Positions 11,484 through 22,392 of a DNA stretch of 64,000 bases are shown here, piece after piece. Position numbers and translations under genes: made by a program. Source of the DNA: Coptis chinensis (Eukaryota; Streptophyta; Magnoliopsida; Ranunculales; Ranunculaceae); NCBI GenBank assembly GCA_015680905.1, contig CM027377.1, forward strand, positions 87,625,001 through 87,689,000. The letters are read 5' to 3'. The first letter of the stretch is position 1. The number at the start of each line of letters is the position of its first letter. The notes beneath the pieces were generated by a model. The model searched no databases. It had not been told where the DNA came from and saw only the letters and a program-made list of their open reading frames with translations.

Positions 11484-12119
11484 ACTTTAGCATTGTTTTC
11501 ATAGTAGAAGTAGTCATTTTTAAGTCCCATTAAACCCACCCACCCTTGTTTGTTTCATACTGTGGTTGCCCATTTCAGCGTGACAAATTCCGCGAGAAAA
11601 ATTAATGGCGCCGGCACGCTTCAAGGAGACGACCGCGTTAAGTTCTTGGAATTTCGTCTACCACCGAAGCCCTCACGCGCCCATACCAAAAGCGCTGCAA
11701 CCGCTCAAACACCGGAAATCGACTTCCACCGCCCCATTTGGAGCCTGACCGCCTAAAAACACTGTAATCTGAAAATCTGAAAATTGTGGAGCGACCCGCC
11801 CCATGTGGGCTAGCGACCGCCCTAAAAACACTGTAATTTGAAAATTACTCGGAGCGACAGGCTTCTATGCTGCGTGGCCACTGTGTTAAATTTTTCGATT
11901 TCGGCGGTTTGATTCGAACTTTGCTCTTTCATATTTTTCAGTGTTCTAACCTGCTATATACACCGAACAAGCGTAAACAAGACGCTATTCATAAGCGAAG
12001 CAAGGGCCGCAATCAGGTATTCCTTTCTTCCAAACCTCGTGATCTCCGTTAGAGGTTTATACTAGTATATCGAATTGTTTGGAGTGTTGCATGTTTAGTT
12101 AAGCTCGACTTAGTCTTGC
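11484..12119 (+). other. Second leader segment of the inner element with tandem repeats
   Basis: It repeats the leader start (CACCCACCCACCCTTGTTTG) and holds two GC-rich units of about 65-70 bp (about 11749-11812 and 11813-11880). Each has a TAAAAACACTGTAAT block and a GGAGCGAC block. A 68-codon open frame here (11550-11756) is leader, not a recognised gene. Confidence 0.6.
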
Positions 12120-14566
12120 ATGAGATTAAGGTGCGGTCGAACAAAACACCTAACGTAAATACACAACAACAAAGAACAAACAAGTCTATCTAGTATACCA
12201 CACACTACACCTCTAGCTACTACTACACACACACCACCGATATAATGGGGAAGAAAGAGAGACTCCTCTCGGACTTCTACAAAGCCTTGGCGATAGCCCC
12301 AAATCTTGCATCGTTCTAGCGGACCCAAATGGGATTTCAGAATCGTCCCTCCAAATATTTTTAATTTGTTACCCGCTTTTCATGGTTTAGACCATGAAAA
12401 ACCTTATCAAATTATCGTAGGATTGAACAAGTCCTAACAACATTCCACCATCCTACGGTTGTATGCGGAACAAATTAAATTAAGGGTATTCCCTTTCACC
12501 TTAGCCGATAAAGGCGTCTTGGTTAGCCTGCCTAATTTCAATGGACTCGTGGGCTAAACTTGTTCAAATTATTTATGGAACATTTTACCCACCCCCTAAA
12601 GACGGATGAGATGCTTTCCAAGATTCATTTCTTTCGACAAAATCCTCATGAATCATTTTGAGGCTTGGAATCGTTTCACCGACCGCTTATAGAGTGTCCA
12701 CACCATAACCTAGCAAAAGACACGTTAGTTCGTGCCTTTTTCAAAGGACTTCAACATCACCATAAAGAAGTCCTTGACATAATGAATGGGGGTAGTTTTT
12801 TAAGCAAAGGAGCCTCGGAGGCTTATAAATTTTTAGAGGACCAAACTAAAGTTTAAATAATAATTGGGGGTAGTGATGATATCCCCCTCGCTCTAGTTCT
12901 ACTAATACAGTTAAGGCTGCCGGTATGTTTGAAATTAAACACGATTCCGAGCTTAAAACTCTAATCGAATCACTCACTAAAAAGGTCGAAGCCATTTCTG
13001 TACAACAAAAGCCTATCCCCGTCATGAATGTAAATTCAAACCCATGTAGTTTCATGTTGAGTCCCCGAGCATCCCGACTCCCACTGTCCTATAGCCTATG
13101 AACAGACTTGTTCCATTAATAGTGAACCTAACGCCCCTTGGAGACAAAATCACAACTCCTTTTGGAGAAATAACCAACAAGTCACACCTCAAGGGTACAA
13201 TAATCAATATGTTAGGCTAACGGCCTTGCGGCTTTAACCAAGCTCCACTACGACAAGGGCGATGTGGTCGAGGGGTAATTTTAATAATTATAACAACCAA
13301 GTGCAACCTCGACAAGGTCAAGCACAAGGTCAAGGTAATTATAATAATTATAATGCTAATAGAGGTATCGTTAGGTAAATAATAATTATCGAATCCACCT
13401 ATAAATAATTCACGTGAAATAGTTCAGTCACACCACCCCCGGACTACTACACCCACACAACCGGATCGCCTTAACACCTTCATACAAGTGAGCCAAAAAC
13501 TTTTCCAAACCATGGCTCAATCTAACCAGCGGCTTCTACAATCCGTTAATAATTTAACCCAACGGTTGGCTCAAGATAAAGCCCAAACCAAAGGTGTGTT
13601 GCCAAGTCACGCATAATACATAATCCTACAACAACAAACACAGCCTTTGAGGTAGCGGATAATACTAGTAATGAATTTGAAAATATAGGTGAGATAAATG
13701 CCATCACCACTCTCCGTTCCGGCAGAGTGGTTGATAACAAGGTAACTATGCCTATAGTTACCCCACCAGTAGCCCCTACACCTACTATTTTACTAGTTAC
13801 CGAAATAGAAACTGAAGAGCCTACCATCGTAGAGGTACCGATTACAACACAACCTAAGAAACAGAAGCCACGGTTAAACATCCGGTGATACCATTGCTAA
13901 ATATAGACGAAACCACCGTTTCCACAAAAATTAGCCATGTTAACTAGGGATACAAATTACGAGGAGATTAGGGACGTTTTCAAGAATCTAACTATAAACC
14001 TTCCCTTCCTCAAGCTATTAAAAAGCTACCACATCATGCTAAGTTTCTTAAGGAATTGTGTACTACTAGGTGTAAGACAAATATACCAAAAGGCGCTTTT
14101 AGAGAACAATTCCCAATCTTATCGAACATAATGGAATTGTTAAGTACAAGGACCCTAGTCGCCCCATTGCATAATGCACCTTAGGAGATTCCTATACGAC
14201 GACCGTTATTAGACACGGGGGCTAGTGTTAACTTACTCCCATTTTATTTGTATAGACAAATAGGTCTAGACAAGATGCAACCCACTAAAATGGCGTTGCA
14301 ATTAGCTGATCGGTCTATTAAGTATCCTAAGGGTGTAGTCGAAAAATGTCTTTGGTAAAAGTTCGGGATTTCTACTATCCGGCTGATTTTGTAGTCCTCG
14401 ATATGAAAGTCGCTAACGACTCTGTCCGATCATTTTAGGCGCCCTTTTCCGGCAACCGCCAATGCGCTCATTAATTGCGTGATGGTTCAATGTCCATGTC
14501 TTTTGGCCATCTTGTTGTTGAAGTCAATGTTTTTAAAACAAGGACACACGATTACCCGATTCGTCT
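12120..14566 (+). pseudogene. gag-protease region, inner copy
   Basis: The start ATGAGATTAAGGTGCGGT (12120) corresponds to MRLRSG of the minus-strand copy. The Retrotrans_gag core (12540-12850; motifs ECPHHNLAKDTLVRAFFKGL, MNGGSFLSKGASEAYKFLED) is interrupted by several small indels. The gag tail with CX2C-type knuckle and Asn/Gly/Gln-rich segment follows (12950-13380). The gag-protease linker contains TLRSG (near 13710) and LTRDTNYEEIRDVFKNL (13940-13990). The retropepsin active site LLDTGASVNLLP is intact at 14206-14241, with DRSIKYPKG and DFYYPADF downstream, then frameshifts. Gag would form the particle and protease would cut the polyprotein. The frame ends open into ORF2 rather than into a reverse transcriptase. 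Confidence 0.8.
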
Positions 14567-15385
14567 ATGGATGGAGAGGTAAGCATGATCGAGAGCTTCG
14601 CTCGAGATTATTTCAACAACACGTTCCCTGATAGTCATATGCCCAAAATTCTTTCCTTTGGAAAGTCAGACTCCAACATTTTCATCCCTACACTAGTCGA
14701 TACACATATTATTGATGAGGACGGGATAGATGACTTTCTCAAAGATGTAGAGGACTACCATAGTAATGTGGATATGACCAATCTAGATGAGGAATTCGAT
14801 GAGTTTCTTCGAGTAGGTGACAATTCACCCTATAAAGAACTAACTTGCACAACATCCACCTCGACACCCCTCCTTCCACCCTTTCAAAGGAATCTCGAGT
14901 TTGCACTCGATCCTTTTGTTTCTCCTGTGCTTCATAATTTTTTAAATCCTCCTAGAAAACAGATACTTCAGAAGGACAAACTATTTGACACCTTCATCTT
15001 CAGAATTGAGACAGTCCCTACACACACAATGAATGAGTTCGGTACTAAAACCACATCCTCATTGTGTACAGGCTGCCTTTCTACAACTTATCCATATCCA
15101 CCATATTCTCCACAACCATTCACTTTTCCACACTTAATTACTAAAACACCCACTCATTCAAAAATTAAAAAGAAGGTGCATGATAGGTTACACAATAGGG
15201 TAATCCGACTTCGCTTTCATTTCACTAGGTTGAGTCATAGGGAATCTTGGTGTTTGATTGTGTTTGGATATGTTTTCTGTGATATTTATTTATGGAATGA
15301 TCCACAACTATTTCGGTTGTTGATATATGATCAATTGCATGTTCATACATATGTTTTAGATAAAGTCTCGAAGTATCGACTATAA
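14567..15385 (+). CDS. ORF2, unrecognised, in place of pol (inner copy)
   Basis: This uninterrupted frame of 272 codons from an internal Met begins MDGEVSMIES. By comparison with 25236-26132 it was once continuous with the protease. Visible features are an acidic segment (DEEFDEFL, about residues 76-90), a Pro/Ser/Thr-rich middle with LLPPFQRNLEFALDPF, a Tyr/Pro-rich stretch (TTYPYPPYSPQPFTFP), a basic segment (HSKIKKKVHDRLHNR) and a hydrophobic C-terminal region with aromatic residues (CLIVFGYVFCDIYLWNDP). It contains no YxDD, RNase H or integrase zinc-finger motif. The second copy keeps the same order. Function is unknown; an envelope-like role is possible but there is no clear signal peptide. 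Confidence 0.65.
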   Translation: MDGEVSMIESFARDYFNNTFPDSHMPKILSFGKSDSNIFIPTLVDTHIIDEDGIDDFLKDVEDYHSNVDMTNLDEEFDEFLRVGDNSPYKELTCTTSTSTPLLPPFQRNLEFALDPFVSPVLHNFLNPPRKQILQKDKLFDTFIFRIETVPTHTMNEFGTKTTSSLCTGCLSTTYPYPPYSPQPFTFPHLITKTPTHSKIKKKVHDRLHNRVIRLRFHFTRLSHRESWCLIVFGYVFCDIYLWNDPQLFRLLIYDQLHVHTYVLDKVSKYRL

Positions 15386-15726
15386 ACGACTCAAATTCTG
15401 TGTTTGGTGCACTTCCTTTCACTTTAATATATTGGTAAGTGTACCATTAAGGTAACCGGGCCCTCCCTATGGAGTGTGTGGCTGTAAGTACCGGATCCTA
15501 AGTCCACGGTTCACATAGTTCACGTTTTCCACTCTTGCATGTTTTTCGGATTTTTGAGTCATGTTTCTCTATGGTGTGAATTATGTCTTTATTGTTTATT
15601 GTTTTTCCTTCTAAAAATAAAAATAAAAAATAAAAATAAAAAAACATAGTAATCTAGGAAGTCGGGAATCGACCGTAAAAGACTATCATTTGCTAAAACA
15701 AATTTTCTAAGCTTCGTTGTAAAAAA

Positions 15727-15743
15727 TTTGTTTGGGGGTGGGG
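15727..15743 (+). promoter_or_regulatory. Internal polypurine-like motif 1 (inner copy)
   Basis: TTTGTTTGGGGGTGGGG closes the gag-protease-ORF2 module. It resembles the true polypurine tract at 21174-21187 and recurs at 26501 in the other copy. Confidence 0.55.
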
Positions 15744-16431
15744 TGTTCGTGTTTCGCATACTAAAATGTTTATGTCCCATTACAGTTGCTTAGGCCGTTT
15801 TATTGTATTAATTGCATGTTTTTCGGATTGACATAATCTATTAATTTAGAGTTCATTCGTTCGCATAACTTACGTCATGCACGCACTTCGAGGCGTTTTC
15901 CACTATCTCGTATGTCATCTGAAGTCGGAATAGAGTGTTTTATGGATCATTGGATAGGAAATTCTCTCCTGATCATTTCCATATCTCATTTGCAAAAATC
16001 GGACCGGTAACGAAGCGGGAATTTCGATTTGAAATTCGCGAAAAAAATCGAAAAAATCAAATATTTCGATTTTGGGCTTGGGCCTAACCCGCGCCCACGG
16101 CCAGCGCGCTCGCGCCCTTACATTCTCAGCAACAGTTCATCATTTTTTTCATCTTCCACCGCCATTGACAAAGCTTCAAAACCCTAACAAAAATAAAAAT
16201 TAAAAAGAAAACCAAAATAACTCACGCCAACCATCAAAGATCCAATTCAAATCTCCTCTAAAACTAAAACCAAACCACCTCCACCAATTTAACCCAACAA
16301 AAACCACCGAAAAAATCAAAAATTGGTGCTGCCACGCCACCACATCACCACCACCATCGTTTTTTATCACTAAGGTCTTTCCTCATTATTCCTACACCTC
16401 TACAAACCCCCAAACCGTATTCAAACTTCAA
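15744..16431 (+). other. Inter-module spacer, inner copy
   Basis: No gene is seen. A GC-rich block (CCCGCGCCCACGGCCAGC, about 16090) resembles leader sequence and is followed by an A/C-rich stretch before the next ORF. The equivalent lies at 26518-27213. Confidence 0.5.
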
Positions 16432-17585
16432 ATGGCTCAACAACGCCGAATTATACCGGAGCAAGTTTTCACTGCCGACCACTTCGCGCCGTTTTACGGT
16501 GACGAAATGGCTAGTAGAGACTGGAATAGTCTCTGGTACTCGACCGAAGCCTTCTACCACGAAGACTTGGTCCGACGGTTCTACAACACCAGGGAGTTGG
16601 AGGGGAGTAGGATTTTTGTGTTGGTAAGGAAGAAGAGGAGGAGTTGACCTCATCGATTTGTTGGTGAGATTCTAGGCATTCGCCTAGAATCCATCCGAGG
16701 CCACTTTACAGGAGCCCCAGTTTGACGGGGTAGAGCCATTGATGGGCGTGACTGTCATCAATGGGAGCTACAATACAAACTCCCATTGTGTTCGCCAGGC
16801 ATCCCTCAGGACCAACCAGCTGGCTACAGCCCAGTGGATTGGTCGGAATGTCCTAGGGAAGGACAAGGTCAGTGACATCGGTCTGACCTGCCTCCACGTC
16901 TTATGGGTACTCCAGGAGCAGAAGTACGATTTCTGTATCCTGGAGTTTTTGCTGAGCATGATCAGGGGGGTCGGAAAGTCTTTGGCACCTCTTCCTGTGT
17001 TAATCACCAAGATCATGCTGAAGATGAAAGCGACTCCCGCCCGAGAGGATTTACATTACCCTGCACCGTAACACGCGTATCTATAGGGAGTGTGTCCAAC
17101 AAGTTTGGAGGAGGGCTGAGGATAGAGAAGAAGAAGAAGAGGATGGTCGAGCTGGGAATGAAGAGGAGGCTGGGGGACATCAGGATGCCTCCGAGGATGA
17201 GGAAGACTTGACCTGCTTTGATGCAGATGCCTTCCAGAGGTGTTGGTCTGATGCAGAACGCATGGCTATGCTTCATAGGGGCATGCGTTCACTAAACACT
17301 ATCTGTGTCTGGACCTCCGGACTCGACGGCGACTATTCATCACAACTTCGAGATCCGGCTCCCGAGAGAGGATGAGAGATGGGAAAAAGCAGTGGTGAGA
17401 TGGAGGCCCAACGCCAGTTTAGAGTGGACATGCTTGCACGCTTCCCACCTTATCTGAGACTTCGCTCGAGGACACAGCTACGAGGCATGGCGTCGTCGGC
17501 GAAGGACGATCGCTGCTGGACCTTCGGAAGCCGGTGAGCCACCACTAGAGAGAGTGTGCCCTCCGCCACCACCGGCGAAATTTGT
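16432..17585 (+). pseudogene. Putative plant transposon protein-like ORF (inner copy)
   Basis: It begins MAQQRRIIPEQVFTADHFAP, with SRDWNSLWYSTEAFYHEDLV and FYNTRELEG in the first 71 codons. After frameshifts it continues with CLHVLWVLQEQKYDFCILEF (about 16890-16950), SMIRGVGKSLAPLPVLITKI and an acidic stretch (17110-17210). The pattern (short N-terminal RDWNxL/FYN region, LVEILGIP-type block, a VLITKI block) resembles the 'putative plant transposon protein' domain found in many LTR-associated plant ORFs; this is family resemblance by eye. Broken by at least two frameshifts. The copy at 27214-28266 is better preserved. Confidence 0.6.
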
Positions 17586-17760
17586 TTAGAGAGTGTGAGG
17601 ATTGATAGTGGTTGTTGTTTTATTTACTTTTGTTGTTTTTATTGTAATGTAACTTTTATTTCCGTAATTTGAATTTTGTAGTGGTACTCCGAATGAAATT
17701 TTAATATAAGGGCTTATTTTCATTATGCATGGTTGTTTCATATTGACCCCACCTTCCCAA

Positions 17761-17775
17761 CTTGTTTGGGGGTGG
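17761..17775 (+). promoter_or_regulatory. Internal polypurine-like motif 2 (inner copy)
   Basis: CTTGTTTGGGGGTGG follows CCCACCTTCCCAA and closes the second module. The homologue is at 28520-28533. Confidence 0.5.
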
Positions 17776-18064
17776 TTTTATCAATTCAAGCACTATTTTT
17801 GTATAACCCTCATATTAGAATTAATTGTGGAGTCAAGGTGAAAATATGGATGTTTAGGCAGAAATATGATTAAGTATCATTGTAGGATGAAATCTAGATT
17901 AAATAGGTACATTCTATCATAAAATCAACCTAAAAGATACTGGGTTTGAATTAGAATCCAGGATATGAGTTGTTTCCGTTTTCGAGTTTGGAAATTTTAG
18001 GATTTCCGGAAACTGCCGTAATTAGTTTTGGCAACTTTCCGATCCATTTTAGCAACTTTAAACC

Positions 18065-18073
18065 TATATAAAC
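18065..18073 (+). promoter_or_regulatory. Internal TATA box before module 3 (inner copy)
   Basis: TATATAAAC is followed by a C/A-rich presumptive start region (CTCACAACTCACACTACACC). The homologous box at 28824-28834 is kept in the other copy, in a leader-like GC-rich context. It could drive a separate transcript of the third ORF. Confidence 0.45.
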
Positions 18074-19360
18074 TTGATACAAACTATCCTCACAACTCAC
18101 ACTACACCTAAACTCCATCACTCACCCTTCACACCCGCGATTCCACATTTCGACTTCAATTTTGCAAAATCGCAACCTTCGAGGCCGCTGCTAGGAGAGG
18201 CTGGCTTCGCGCGCTCTACACTTCGACGAAAATTTTGCTCGGCTGGCGCCCAGCGCCTTCAAGTCAGCGACTTCGGCGCTCAAACACTGGAATTCAAAAT
18301 ACAAAAGAGGCGACTTCGGCGCGCTCTAGTCGAAGCCTTTCGGCGCCACCGACTTCCGTGGACCAGAAATTTTCCAGTTTTTCGTAGCGTAGTATCCGGA
18401 TCTTTCGCAGTAATTCCAAGGGGTATTTTTGAGTTGACACCTCAAACTTTGTAACGGAACAGTCTTTCGAAGATTTGTTCCAAAGCACTACTTTACGGTG
18501 CTTGGTTTCGCGAGGTGATCACATACGTTGGTGGGAACCTCTTATGGTAAGACCGGCTGAACTTTATTCTCCAAAGACTTGCATCTTATTTTTATAATAA
18601 CTGCATTTTCTTTGAGAAACCGGATGGAGAACAAGTGTTCTCCATCAATATTGACGATGAACCAATGGAAATTACCGTGTTCTTGCTAGCATTTGTTCTT
18701 GGACTTGCTATGCCCGGCCGAGATACAAGACCCATGGTGCTATTGGGTCGATAATATGCATGTCTACACTTATGAGTTTTGCACGAGGCTTATGGGGCAG
18801 GCATTTTTCAGATTGAGGACCAAGGGGACTATAACGTTGCCCTTGGTAGCCCGGCCCATGAACATAGGAACTGTTATGTTTTGGATTATGCTAAACATTT
18901 TTAGGGGAATGGCGTTTTTCTTCCGTGAATGGCGCCACTTGCAGCGTTTTTCCTTGCTTTAGCCACGGACGGGGTTCTATTTGACCTTCTTCGAACTTTG
19001 ATGTCTAGTTTAGCACGAGCCCATAGATACCATGAGGCATAAGTACCTTCTTATGCCCGTTCTAATTTCAACGATTATGCTATGTTTCTTTCCTGTTTTT
19101 TTGTACACGTTTTCACGGATTGGATTACGGTAGACACGGTCGCGACCCACCAATAGTATTATTCGATCTTTCCGTGTAATGACTTGGCAGGGTGGCGGAT
19201 ACAACCTCACCAGGTTGCACCCTACACCCCATCAGACCAAGTGGCACTTAATAGGTTAGCAAACATAGATGATAAATGGCGTGAAGCCCGGCAAATTATC
19301 ATAGCATGGCAGGGCCGAAGGAGCCTCACTTCTTTATAGAAGGAGAGGATGGCGAAGATG
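18074..19360 (+). pseudogene. Third ORF, decayed and unrecognised (inner copy)
   Basis: Leader-like GC-rich DNA (18180-18345, with ACTTCGGCGC blocks) precedes coding pieces in changing frames. These are EPLMVRPAELYSP (18536-18574), FSINIDDEPMEIT (18639-18677), CYWVDNMHVYTYEF (18735-18780) and a hydrophobic stretch near 19050-19110. The same pieces are recognisable in the other copy, so this was once one protein. I do not recognise a family, and frameshifts and stops prevent translation now. An acidic end (EGEDGEDDE) lies near 19340. Confidence 0.5.
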
Positions 19361-19592
19361 ACGAATAACAGCCGGAGTGGATGTAAGTTTTAGTTTCGTA
19401 AGTAATGCGCTTATGTCCCAAGCAATTTAATTCGATAACCCCATAATGGGTAGAACTTCGATAGAGTTGTGTCGTTTTATTTCCTATATTAGTACGTTCT
19501 AACCTTGTTTTACAGATGTTCCTGAATTTCACGCTTCAATGGTATTTTTCCTACCCTCTTTATTTAAATGCTTTGAGGACAAAGCATGCTTC

Positions 19593-19604
19593 TTGTTTGG
19601 GGGC
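19593..19604 (+). promoter_or_regulatory. Internal polypurine-like motif 3 (inner copy)
   Basis: TTGTTTGGGGGC is preceded by TTTGAGGACAAAGCATGC. The same GAGGACAA-then-TTGTTTGGGG pattern precedes the real 3' LTR at 21156-21187. Confidence 0.55.
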
Positions 19605-21189
19605 ATAGAAACTTCGTGTAATTAAGACATCTGTTAGGATATAGATAGATATAATATGCATTTGTTTTCTAGTTAAAATTTCAAAAATTTAAAAATATAA
19701 ATAAATAAGTTATGCTATACACTTAGGAATATTGGTATTGTTTCTTTCTCCATGCTCTTAACAATCTAGAAGTCTCACATAGCTTTTGCATCGAATAATT
19801 GTTAGAAACTTAGGTTAATATATAGATAATAATCTTTGCATCTATCTATAAATATATTACATGAGTATCTATGATTGTTAGCAGTAAGTTTCTGAAATCT
19901 AGGCTAGAGTACTTATTCTACAAATCCTGTGAGAATATAGCCTAAAGCCTTATATGAAATTAAACATTTGAGAAATGACACAAGGGAGAAGTAAAACGGA
20001 TAGAGAAATCACACGCCCACTTGCTTGATCACTAAACCATATCCTAAAAGCGAGAATTTAGGCCCTCTTTGGATCGATATAGCCAGAAATTCAAACCTAT
20101 GAATTATTTTCCGCTAGTAAGCCCCTCGAGCCTTTCTTTAGCCTTCCATAAACCACAATTCCTTTACCCTCAATTTACAAAAACAAAAAAAAAATAAAAA
20201 TATATATATATAATAAATCAACCTACCCAATTAAGATAAGTCCGAGAATAGAATGAGTGAAGAAAGAAGAAGAGAAAAACCGCGGTAAACAAAAATTAGT
20301 TAGTTGCTTTAAAAAGAAAAGAAGTTTCCATCCAAGGAAAAAAAAAAAAATAGAAATAAATAAAAAACTCCAAAAATAGAATAAAAGGGAGTCAAAAGCC
20401 AAAGAAAAGAAAAAGAAAAATATGGCTAAGGATGGAAACAAAGTGTAGAAGCAAAAGTAAATAACAAGGTTTTCTCTAGTTACATAATATGAAGACTCTA
20501 TTATCTCAGACTTGTCCTTTAGAATATCCATTTCCTTCCTTCTTAAACCATCTCCTAATCCCCGTGAACACCTAATAAAGACCTCTAGCTCAATTAGGAA
20601 TAGGTTAGTGTGATAGTAAGTGGCGCGATGTGTTTGATCGACTCGCTTCCTGTGTGTCATTGAGATTGTAAGGTAAAGTGTGCCCACTGCATTAATCGGA
20701 GTAGCTTAAACTTGAGTGGAAAAATCAGAGTGTTGTTTCTTGACTATTATTGTGAGAACCTACTTAAGGACGCTTATTCGAAGTTTCAAAACAAACCCGC
20801 TAAACATTTTATAGTACTACTATTGTGTATATGTTTATTGTAGATGATAGATTATTATGCATATATTAACTTAGGTTTTGACTTGGTTATTCTTGTTCAT
20901 AGCTAGTGAGATGTATAGATAATTTGGAGCATGAATAAGGAAACAATAGTTTTATTTTCTTAGTCGTTGTAGTATAGATGAAGTTTGTGAGTACCTTCAT
21001 CGGAAAACTCTCACGAGGCTATAACTTCGGCCCACTAGAGAATTCCTAGTGGTTTAAGGCCTTGTTGCATATGGTCAATGCAATCGCGACTCAAATAAAA
21101 GTAGAGTAGTTAGAACTCCATTTTTGGTCACTTATTCTAATTTCTCATCTTTGCTTGAGGACAAGCAAAAATCTTTGTTTGGGGTGGTT
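19605..21189 (+). other. Non-coding 3' tail and polypurine tract of the inner element
   Basis: This AT-rich stretch has no supported gene; the minus-strand frame at 20223-20687 is the complement of A-rich DNA. It contains the 30-nt block at 21060-21089 (core GCATATGGTCAATGCAATCG) that is identical in the second LTR family. The polypurine tract TTTGTTTGGGGTGG is at 21174-21187. Confidence 0.7.
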
Positions 21190-21380
21190 TGATAAGAGCC
21201 CAAAAGGAGCAAAAAAGTAGTTTTAACCCCTTTAATAATCAAACACGAATTAGACCAATTATGTGAATAATAAGTAAGAGTTAAAGGGCGAAAACGTGTT
21301 TTATGCATTTCAGGGCTTCAAAGTCCATTATGTTTGATTCAACTTTGTGCCACTTTAGCGAGATAAAGGAGCAAAAGTCT
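21190..21380 (+). mobile_element. Truncated 3' LTR of the inner element
   Basis: It begins TGATAAGAGCCCAAAAGGAG immediately after the polypurine tract and matches the family LTR to GGAGCAAAAGTC. It then switches to leader sequence (AGGTATTTCTTTAT) of the outer element. About 1.3 kb of LTR is missing. Confidence 0.8.
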
Positions 21381-21398
21381 TAGCAGGTATTTCTTTAT

Positions 21399-22392
21399 AT
21401 GAGGTTAAAGGTCCGTTGGGTCCGGGCCAACAAAACACCGCGTAAATACACAACAACATCAACAATCAAGCCTATCTAGTATACCACCCACTACACCTCT
21501 AGCTACTATTTCACACACACCACCGATATAATGGCGGAAGAAAGAGAGACTCCTCTCTCGACTTCTACAAAGCCCTGAGCGATAGCCCCAAATCTTGCAT
21601 CGTTCTAGCAGACCCTGGGGATTTCGAATCCCTCCAAATATTTTTAATTTGTTACCCGTTTTCATGGATTAGACCATGAAAAACCTTATCGGCTACACGC
21701 GTAGGGTTTGAACAAGTCCTAACAACATTCCACCATCCTACGGTTGGTGCGGAACAAATTAAATTAAGGGTATTCCCTTTCACCTTAGCCGATAAAGGCG
21801 GCATCTTGGTTAACTGCCCAAAGCCTAATTCGTGGACTCGTGGGCTAAACTTGTTCATTTGTTTATGGAACATTTTTACCCACCCCTAAAGATGGATGAG
21901 ATGCTTTCCAAGATCCATTTCTTTCGACAAAATCCTCATGAATCATTTTCAGAGGCTTGGAATCGTTTCACCGATCTCCTTATAGAGTGTCCACATCATA
22001 ACTTAGCGAAAGACACGTTAGTTCGTGCCTTTTTCAAAGGACTTCTACACCACCATAAAGAAGTCCCTGACATAATGAATGGGGGTAGTTTCTTAAGTAA
22101 AGGAGCCTCGGAGGCTTATAAATTTTTAGAGGATCAAACTAAGCAAAATAACAACTGGGGGGGTAGTGATGATATCCACCGCTCTGCTAGTTCTTCTATT
22201 ACAGTTAAGGCCACCAGTATGTTTGAAATTAAACACGATCCCGAGCTTAAAACTCTAATCGAATCACTCACTAAAAAGGTAGAGGCCATTTCTGTTCAAC
22301 AAAAGCCTATGCCCGTCATGAATATAAATTCAAATCCATGTAGTTTCTGTTGGAGTCCTGAGCAACCCGACTCCCACTGTCCTATAGCCTAT
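21399..22392 (+). pseudogene. gag, N-terminal and core part, outer element
   Basis: It starts near ATGAGGTTAAAGGTC (21399), then after frameshifts MAEERE (21531). The longest open part is 21832-22391: VHLFMEHFYPPLK, SEAWNRFTDLLIECPHHN, LVRAFFKGLLHHHKE, the spacer SLTKKVEAISVQQKPMP and a zinc-knuckle-like CSFCWSPEQPDSHCP (CX2CX8HXC). A solo LTR sits exactly at the codon after the knuckle. The reading frame continues at 23879 after the duplicated CCTAT. Confidence 0.8.

Larger units (their letters stand above)
8540..21380 (+). mobile_element. Inner copy of the same Athila-like family
   Basis: It has a complete 5' LTR (8540-10041), a primer site, and the same modules as the outer element in the same order. 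It ends in a polypurine tract and a 3' LTR of which only the first 191 bp remain (21190-21380). That stub runs straight into a leader 3' part, so the 3' end was lost by deletion or unequal exchange, and no target duplication can be shown. An antisense LTR fragment interrupts its leader. Confidence 0.8.

Noticed and set aside
14567..15385. ORF2 as an envelope gene
   Set aside because: There is no signal peptide and no clear paired transmembrane layout; only one hydrophobic region near the C-terminus.
20223..20687. 154-codon minus-strand frame as a membrane protein
   Set aside because: Its Phe/Leu richness comes from A-rich DNA in the non-coding tail. The equivalent region of the other copy (30976-31206) is not open over the same length.
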